Below are positions 58,944 through 64,000 of a stretch of DNA of 64,000 nt, piece after piece. Below the pieces are notes generated by a model. It was given only the letters and a program-made list of their open reading frames with translations. It ran no database searches and was not told where the DNA came from. Made by a program: the position numbers and the translations under genes. The first letter of the stretch is position 1; each line of letters begins with the position of its first letter. The stretch is taken from assembly GCF_034424525.1 (NCBI RefSeq), contig NZ_CP139979.1, positions 4,921,501-4,985,500 on the forward strand, in the 5' to 3' direction. This DNA is from Sphingobium yanoikuyae (GTDB lineage Bacteria; Pseudomonadota; Alphaproteobacteria; Sphingomonadales; Sphingomonadaceae).

Positions 58944-60089
58944 TCATCCCCCGTCAATGGTCAGGCGCAGGCCGGTCACGCTGCCCTTGGGCGCGATCAG
59001 TTCCAGTTTCTGGACGGGGCAGTGATCGGGGATGGTTGCGCTTTGTTCGGCCCCCATCCCGGACAGGGCATGCAAGCTGAGCGGTGGGCCACCGCCGCTA
59101 CAGCGCAGGCGAAGGGTCGGGAAGGTCTGGTCATCGGCGGGCCGCCCGCTCATCCTGAAGCGATGCGCGCCGGGCGGGAGCAGCAGCCGACGGACGGCGA
59201 TGCTGTGCGGGCCACTATCCGGATTGCGATAGGAAAGGCTGGCGTCGTGCGGATCGACATGCAGCGGAAGATCGTCGCGTGGCTGCAATTGCCAGGCGAA
59301 GGGTGTGGCCGTGTCGCTGAAGCCGCGATCCGCGTGGCTGGCGGTGTCCGCCGATGCGCAAAGGCCGTCCCAGGTGTCGCGCGCGGCTGTTGCGATGCCC
59401 TGATCGAGCCAGCGCGACACCAGCCTGTTGAGGGCGCGGCAGTCGATCCGGGCGCGATGGCTGGCCAGATGCTGGAGCAGGGTGCGGAATTGCGGTGGCG
59501 CGAGGGTCGTGCGGGCTATCGAGAGAAGCGGATATTGGAAGTCCGGATTGTCGGCGAGCAAGCGGGCGAGCGCGGCACGGCCCGGAGGGCTGGCCATGAA
59601 GGGCATGATCGCCTGGCGGATGGTCGGTTCGCTGGCCTGTGTCTGCAGCAGCGCGCGCAGGCGAAGCGCGGCGTCGTCCCAGCGCCCGCCCCGTGCTGCG
59701 TCGACCAGCGCCATATATTGCGGGATATCGTCATGCCAGCCGCGCGAGGCGGCGAGGCTGAAGGCCTGGAGGGCGTGTTGCCGATCGCCAGCCCGGAGCG
59801 CGGACAGGCCGAACAGGGTCAGATTTTCCGACGCGATGGGGCGCCGCAGCAGCAGGCGCCGGGCTTGAGGGTAGAGGAGGGCGGGGTCCGTGCCGCGTGC
59901 GAGCCCCTGTTCGACGATGGCGGCCTGGGCGAAGAAACGGAAGGGCGGGGGGACGAACGCGGCGAGGGCGGGGCGGGCGCGGGCTTCCCGGTCGAGTTGC
60001 GCGCCCGTCACAATGAGCGCCCAAGCCAGGCAGGCGAGGGGCACCAGCAGCGCGATTGGCCGGTGCCCCCATGGCGCGTCTCTGGTCAT
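58944..60089 (-). CDS. Unknown membrane-anchored protein of the EPS operon (381 aa)
   Basis: A 381-residue protein that I do not recognise. An N-terminal membrane helix (IALLVPLACLAWALIVTGAQ) is followed by helical TPR-like repeats (about 60-250; LALRLRALLQTQ-type leucine patterns such as ALRAGDRQHALQAFSLAAS). A C-terminal beta-rich domain follows (SIAVRRLLLPPGAHRFRMSG, TGLRLTIDGG) that resembles carbohydrate-binding modules. Its start overlaps the stop of the Wzc gene (ATGA), so it is co-translated with the capsule export proteins. It may help polymer assembly or its attachment. Confidence 0.7.
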   Translation of the reverse strand: MTRDAPWGHRPIALLVPLACLAWALIVTGAQLDREARARPALAAFVPPPFRFFAQAAIVEQGLARGTDPALLYPQARRLLLRRPIASENLTLFGLSALRAGDRQHALQAFSLAASRGWHDDIPQYMALVDAARGGRWDDAALRLRALLQTQASEPTIRQAIMPFMASPPGRAALARLLADNPDFQYPLLSIARTTLAPPQFRTLLQHLASHRARIDCRALNRLVSRWLDQGIATAARDTWDGLCASADTASHADRGFSDTATPFAWQLQPRDDLPLHVDPHDASLSYRNPDSGPHSIAVRRLLLPPGAHRFRMSGRPADDQTFPTLRLRCSGGGPPLSLHALSGMGAEQSATIPDHCPVQKLELIAPKGSVTGLRLTIDGG

Positions 60090-62320
60090 GCCCCGCTATC
60101 GGCAGGGCGGCCATATTCGTAATAATCATAGCCATAATAGGCGGCATTTCCGCCCGCGCGCCGGGGATCGAATTTCGTCAGCAGTGCGCCGACGACCGGA
60201 GCATGGACGAGGGTGAGCCGGCGCAGGGTGCTCTTGATCGTCCCGCGATGCCCCTTGCTCGCGTCGATCACCAGCAGGGTGGCATCGGAGGCGACGGACA
60301 GGGATGTGGCGTCCGAAAGGCCCAGCATCGGCGGGCTGTCGATGATGACATGGTCGAACTGGCCGCGGCAATGCTGCATCAGCGCTTCCAGCCGGGTGCT
60401 GCCGAGCAGCAGCGACGGGTTGACCGGGGTGGGGAGCGCCGTGATGGCATGGAGGTTCGGCACATCGGTTCCCAGGATCGCCCGATCCAAGCCGATCTCG
60501 CCGGTCAGCAGGGCGGTCAGGCCGTGTGCGCTGGGCAGGTCGAGGATCTTGTGAACGGTGGGCCTGCGCAGATCGCCGTCGATGAGCAGGGTCTTTCGTC
60601 CGAGTTTCGCGAGTTGTTCGGCGATCGCCACCGATGTTGTCGACTTGCCCTCTTCCGCGCGGGAACTGGTGATGGTGAGGATCTTAGGGAAGCCGTCCGC
60701 GCCGGCATAGCGCAGATTGGCGATGAGCGAATTATAGGCTTCGCTGAGCGCCGATTTGGGATCGCGCATTTCCAGCCGGATATCGTCACTGGCTTCCTGC
60801 GGGACCAGGCCGAGCAGGGGAACGCCGAGCTTGTGCTCGACATCGTCGGGTGCGCGGATCGCATCGTCGAAATGTTCGCGGACGAAGACGAATATGCCCG
60901 CACACAATATGCCGGCGAGCAAGGCGAGGCCGAGGTTGAGCACCAGTTTCGGCGATGCGGGGAAGCGCGGCGTTTCGGCCCGATCGACCAGCGAGACATT
61001 GTTGGAGGTCGCGCCGGCGGTTGCATTCAGCTCATTATAGCGGGCGAGCAGCGTGTCATAGAGCGAGCGGTTGGTTTCGGCGACACGCTTGAGGATATTA
61101 TATTGGACGCCGCGATCCTGTTCGCCCAGGGCAAGGGTGCGCAGATCGACGACCTGGCGCTGCAGGGTCGCCTCCTTGGCCTGTGCTGCCTGAAATTCGA
61201 TGTGCACCGAGCTTTTGATCGCATTGCCGACCGCCATGATCTGGGCGCTCAGCCGATCGACCTGCGCCTGCAGCGCTGCGGCGGTCGGATGGCCGGCCAG
61301 ATGGCGCGAGCTTTCCTGGGCCAATTGCGATTCGACCTCGCTCCGCTGTCGGATAAGGGCCTGAATGGCCGGGTTTTCCAGCACCTGGGGCACGGTCATC
61401 ACGGGCGAGTTGCGGACGCTGTTCCACCGATCCTCCGCGGCGATCCGCTCCGCCGTGGCCTGGCTTGCGGCGCCATTGACCTGGACGAGCGTGTCGTTGG
61501 TTACCGATAGCGTGGCTTCCTTGTCCGCATTCTGGCCTTGTCCCTGGACCCGGACGAGGCCGGCGGCACGGGAATATTGGTTGAGGTCGCGCTCCGACGT
61601 TTCCAGCCGGATACGGGCCTGGTCGAGTTGTTGCGCGAGATATTCGCGGGCATAGGAGGAACTGTCGAACTTGCGCGCCAGATTGGCGGAGACATAGCTT
61701 TCGGCGAAGAGATTGGCCAGCTTCGCGGCATAATTGGGGTCGCTGCCGCTGAAGCTGATGGCCACCAGGCGGCTGGCATCGGGCAGTGAGACGGACAGGT
61801 TGCGGGCGACCGCATCAATGGCGGTGTCGCGCCGGAGCCGCTGCAGCGCATCCTTGCCCTGATAGCGATAGTCGAGATCGGCCTCGGTCGGCATGGGGGT
61901 GCCCACGGCATCGAAAAAGGCGGGCTCGGTCCAGAATTTCCCGTCATCCACCACCTTGGCGGCGAGTGCCCGGCTGCGGATCACATCCACCTGGGTCTGG
62001 AGGAAACGGTCGGCATCCTGATAGGCAACCGCCGGCGTGACATCGTTATTCTCGATGATCTGGTCCGCCTGCTGCTCGATCAACACGCGCGAGGTGGCGA
62101 TGTAGCGGGGCTGCATCAGCAAGGTCGCCACCAGGCCGAGCGCGAGTGCGCAGGCGATGATCGCACCGATCCACCAGATATTGCGGCGGATCGCGAAGAT
62201 GATCCTGGAAAGGTCGAGGTCGAACAGCGGCGCTTCGGCCGGATCGCCCTGGGCGCCGGCGCTTGCGGGCCGGGCAGGAGCGACATGCGGGGTGGGGAGG
62301 GAATCAAGTCGCGCGGTCAT
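60086..62320 (-). CDS. Polysaccharide co-polymerase with BY-kinase domain (Wzc-like)
   Basis: A 744-residue fused Wzz/BY-kinase protein that controls polymer length and export. Two membrane helices (about 40-60 and 430-450) flank a long periplasmic coiled-coil region. The cytoplasmic tyrosine autokinase has Walker A TSSRAEEGKSTTSVAIAEQL, Walker A' LLIDGDLRRP and Walker B DHVIIDSPPMLG. The C-terminus is Tyr-rich (YYGYDYYEYGRPADSGA), the usual autophosphorylation cluster. It follows the wza gene by 3 bp and works with the outer-membrane channel encoded there. Confidence 0.95.
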   Translation of the reverse strand: MTARLDSLPTPHVAPARPASAGAQGDPAEAPLFDLDLSRIIFAIRRNIWWIGAIIACALALGLVATLLMQPRYIATSRVLIEQQADQIIENNDVTPAVAYQDADRFLQTQVDVIRSRALAAKVVDDGKFWTEPAFFDAVGTPMPTEADLDYRYQGKDALQRLRRDTAIDAVARNLSVSLPDASRLVAISFSGSDPNYAAKLANLFAESYVSANLARKFDSSSYAREYLAQQLDQARIRLETSERDLNQYSRAAGLVRVQGQGQNADKEATLSVTNDTLVQVNGAASQATAERIAAEDRWNSVRNSPVMTVPQVLENPAIQALIRQRSEVESQLAQESSRHLAGHPTAAALQAQVDRLSAQIMAVGNAIKSSVHIEFQAAQAKEATLQRQVVDLRTLALGEQDRGVQYNILKRVAETNRSLYDTLLARYNELNATAGATSNNVSLVDRAETPRFPASPKLVLNLGLALLAGILCAGIFVFVREHFDDAIRAPDDVEHKLGVPLLGLVPQEASDDIRLEMRDPKSALSEAYNSLIANLRYAGADGFPKILTITSSRAEEGKSTTSVAIAEQLAKLGRKTLLIDGDLRRPTVHKILDLPSAHGLTALLTGEIGLDRAILGTDVPNLHAITALPTPVNPSLLLGSTRLEALMQHCRGQFDHVIIDSPPMLGLSDATSLSVASDATLLVIDASKGHRGTIKSTLRRLTLVHAPVVGALLTKFDPRRAGGNAAYYGYDYYEYGRPADSGA

Positions 62321-62323
62321 CGA

Positions 62324-63022
62324 TCAATACCTGCGGAAGATGTTGAAGAGCGGGGCAGCGGTCAGGAAGTCCCGATAGGTGCCCTTGACGGCAGAAAAGC
62401 CGATGACGATCTGGTCGCCGCCCAATATCTGGGGATCGGGGGCCCTTCCTTCCTCTATCAGCGCCAGATTGAAGATGGCGCCGCTGCGCTGACCATCGAT
62501 CGTGCGGAAGATGAGCACCTGATCCTTGACGGCGACGCGTGTGAGCCCCTCGGCGCGCGAGACGGCTTCCAGCAGGGACGAGGTGCCGGCAATTTCGTAG
62601 ACGCCGGGCTTCATGACATTGCCGCTGACGGTGACGCGCTGCGCGACCGATTGGACGATCCCGACCATGACCTGCGGATCGCGAATGAAATTCTGGCCGA
62701 GCCGGGACGCGATCATCGCGCCCAGTTCATTGGGTGTCTTGCCGGATACGGCCAGTTCGCCGATCAGCGGGAAATTGATGTTGCCGCCGGAGTCGACCTG
62801 CAGTTCGTCGAAGCTGAGATCCGGTTCCTGGAAGACCCTGATCGATATCTTGTCTTCCGGTCCGATATAATAGGGACGCCTGGGCGATGCCGGATCTTGC
62901 GCTGGCATGAGCCGATAGGCGGCTTCCCCTCTGGGCAGGTCGGCGGGAGAGAAGCAGCCGCTCAAGGAAAGGACAAGTGGGAGGAAAAGAGGAGCAATTG
63001 TTAACCTTCGGATGGAATTCAT
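62324..63022 (-). CDS. Polysaccharide export outer-membrane lipoprotein (Wza-like)
   Basis: A 232-residue lipoprotein (lipobox LSLSGC, Cys near 22) of the Wza/KpsD family. The Poly_export domain has YYIGPEDKISIRVFQEPDLS, VDSGGNINFPLIGELAVSGK and TPNELGAMIASRLG. A SLBB domain follows with RVTVSGNVMKPGVYEI. It forms the outer-membrane pore for the capsule or EPS. The size is short compared with Wza of about 360 residues, so it has only one SLBB repeat and no C-terminal amphipathic helix, which may be supplied by another subunit. ATG 63022 overlaps the stop of the upstream ligase-like gene (ATGA). Confidence 0.9.
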   Translation of the reverse strand: MNSIRRLTIAPLFLPLVLSLSGCFSPADLPRGEAAYRLMPAQDPASPRRPYYIGPEDKISIRVFQEPDLSFDELQVDSGGNINFPLIGELAVSGKTPNELGAMIASRLGQNFIRDPQVMVGIVQSVAQRVTVSGNVMKPGVYEIAGTSSLLEAVSRAEGLTRVAVKDQVLIFRTIDGQRSGAIFNLALIEEGRAPDPQILGGDQIVIGFSAVKGTYRDFLTAAPLFNIFRRY

Positions 63023-64000
63023 TTCATTCGAATCCTTTTGCTCTCGCTTGCTATCAAAGCAATCATCGACGCTGCAATGCACAATATTGCTTGGTTCCTC
63101 AAGGGGTAGTCGATGAATGATTGCAAAAGGATAGCAATCAGAATGATTGCCGGTGCTGTCACCCGATCTTCATCGTCGCGGAGCAATGGAATTGTCAGCC
63201 TGCCAGCATAGGCGATCCAGCCCAGGCACAGGATTGCGCCGGCAAGACCGCTTTCCAGCACAAGTTCGAGGAGATCATTATGGGCGCGTCCGGCCCGATG
63301 GCGGTTCACATTCTCGATCGATTCATCGATCTGGAAGACCTCGTCGAACGTGCCTATGCCGCTGCCGATCGGCCAGTAGCGCCCGATGGCGATGAGGCTG
63401 TCCTGCCAGATCAGGCCGCGGGCGTCATGGAGGCTGTCAAACCGGTCGAAGGCCTTACTCAATCGGGCGTTGTTCATGGCGATGACGGCGAATCCGGCCA
63501 GGGCGATCGTCATGGCGGCGGCGAGTATGGCGGTGCGACGCGCGCGGTTGAATGATTGGTGCCGGCCTGGGGCCAGCAGCCATTGGATGGCCGGCAGGAT
63601 CAGCAGCATGATGCTGGAGCGTGACTGGGTCAGCAGGACGCCCATGGCCAGGAGGAGGCAGGTCGCCAGCTTGATCACCTGTCTTGCCGGCCGAGCCGGT
63701 GTCGGGATGGCGATGGCAGCGCACAGGGCGATGACGAGGAACAGGCCGGATGAGTTGTGATTGGCGAAGCTGCCATAGAGTTGGTGGGGATTGCCGCCTG
63801 GAAACCAGTTCAGGGCCTGACGGGCGGATATGAGCTGGCCCGCGCCCAGCACAAGGCTGGCAAGGCCCAGGGCGGCGAGGCCGGGCAGGATCAGCGCGCG
63901 TTCGGATTTTCCGCTGTCCATCGCCAGCAGCAGCAGGATGGTCGGGGCGGTCAGGCCGACCAGGGCGACGAGCGTCCGGCCCGGATCGAGCGAGAGGGGC
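63019..64000 (-). CDS. O-antigen ligase / Wzy-like polymerase, 5' end outside window
   Basis: The C-terminal 327 residues of a polytopic Wzy_C-family protein. The frame is open to the window edge, so the N-terminus lies beyond 64000. It has several hydrophobic helices, the basic segment TQSRSSIMLL, and the periplasmic catalytic loop with PIGSGIGTFDEVFQ and NRHRAGRAHNDLLELVLESG (conserved H and E). It polymerises or ligates the polysaccharide repeat units in the periplasm. Gene order ligase-wza-wzc-unknown makes this a single translationally coupled EPS operon. Confidence 0.88.
   Translation of the reverse strand, partial: PLSLDPGRTLVALVGLTAPTILLLLAMDSGKSERALILPGLAALGLASLVLGAGQLISARQALNWFPGGNPHQLYGSFANHNSSGLFLVIALCAAIAIPTPARPARQVIKLATCLLLAMGVLLTQSRSSIMLLILPAIQWLLAPGRHQSFNRARRTAILAAAMTIALAGFAVIAMNNARLSKAFDRFDSLHDARGLIWQDSLIAIGRYWPIGSGIGTFDEVFQIDESIENVNRHRAGRAHNDLLELVLESGLAGAILCLGWIAYAGRLTIPLLRDDEDRVTAPAIILIAILLQSFIDYPLRNQAILCIAASMIALIASESKRIRMK

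Overview
The window is chromosomal DNA from a high-GC alphaproteobacterium of the sphingomonad group (Sphingobium/Sphingomonas-like). The case rests on the tonB-exbB-exbD-exbD array with a proline-rich TonB, a large TonB-dependent receptor, a CrtZ-type carotenoid hydroxylase, exosortase-A-type glycan genes, the rne-amidase-PBP1a-prfB order, an RF2 without a programmed frameshift, and GTTC-N7-GTTC-type LexA sites. All assignments come from reading the sequence and its translations; no database search was possible.

Layout. 0-2.5 kb: TonB energy-transduction genes (tonB cut by the left edge). 2.6-9.3 kb: PilZ protein, ABC half-transporter, an odd methyltransferase/anti-sigma-like fusion, an enolase-superfamily epimerase, a small beta-barrel protein and an MscS channel. 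9.3-15.1 kb: topoisomerase IB beside a glycan locus (membrane protein, exosortase-A-type O-glycosylation ligase, small membrane ORF, divergent glycosyltransferase, proline-rich membrane protein). 15.1-16.4 kb: a compact switch in which two coupled small genes face an S24/LexA-like repressor across clustered TAGGAAA half-sites. 16.4-22.9 kb: XdhC protein, cstA-ybdD, Tat-exported PLP enzyme, DoxX-like protein, flavin-binding protein and a 2H phosphoesterase with an SOS box. 22.8-26.1 kb: the rpmH-rnpA-yidD-yidC-yihA block. 26.3-38.3 kb: DsbA-like thiol oxidoreductase and M48 protease, RNase E, amidase, PBP1a, prfB and a coupled lipoprotein methyltransferase. 38.3-39.6 kb: an intergenic zone dense in palindromic repeats, with crtZ. 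39.6-49.3 kb: TorF-type porin, an sseA-metC-mscS operon, a proline-rich membrane protein, queF, M1 aminopeptidase and a Nudix hydrolase. 49.3-54.7 kb: a phytate/phosphate-ester operon (TonB receptor, metallophosphatase, phytase). 54.8-58.5 kb: OPT transporter, SGNH hydrolase, hspQ and tRNA-Ser(CGA). 58.5-58.9 kb: a decayed integrase next to that tRNA. 58.9-64 kb: a capsule/EPS export operon (O-antigen-ligase-like protein cut by the right edge, Wza, Wzc and an unknown partner).

The window is mostly housekeeping and envelope biology with little recent acquisition; the only integration scar is at the tRNA-Ser. The least explained items are the methyltransferase/anti-sigma-like fusion, two related structured intergenic elements (about 7.37-7.58 kb and 38.3-38.48 kb), the S24 switch with its unknown partner genes, and several places where start codons or ribosome sites lie inside hairpins or dispersed repeats.
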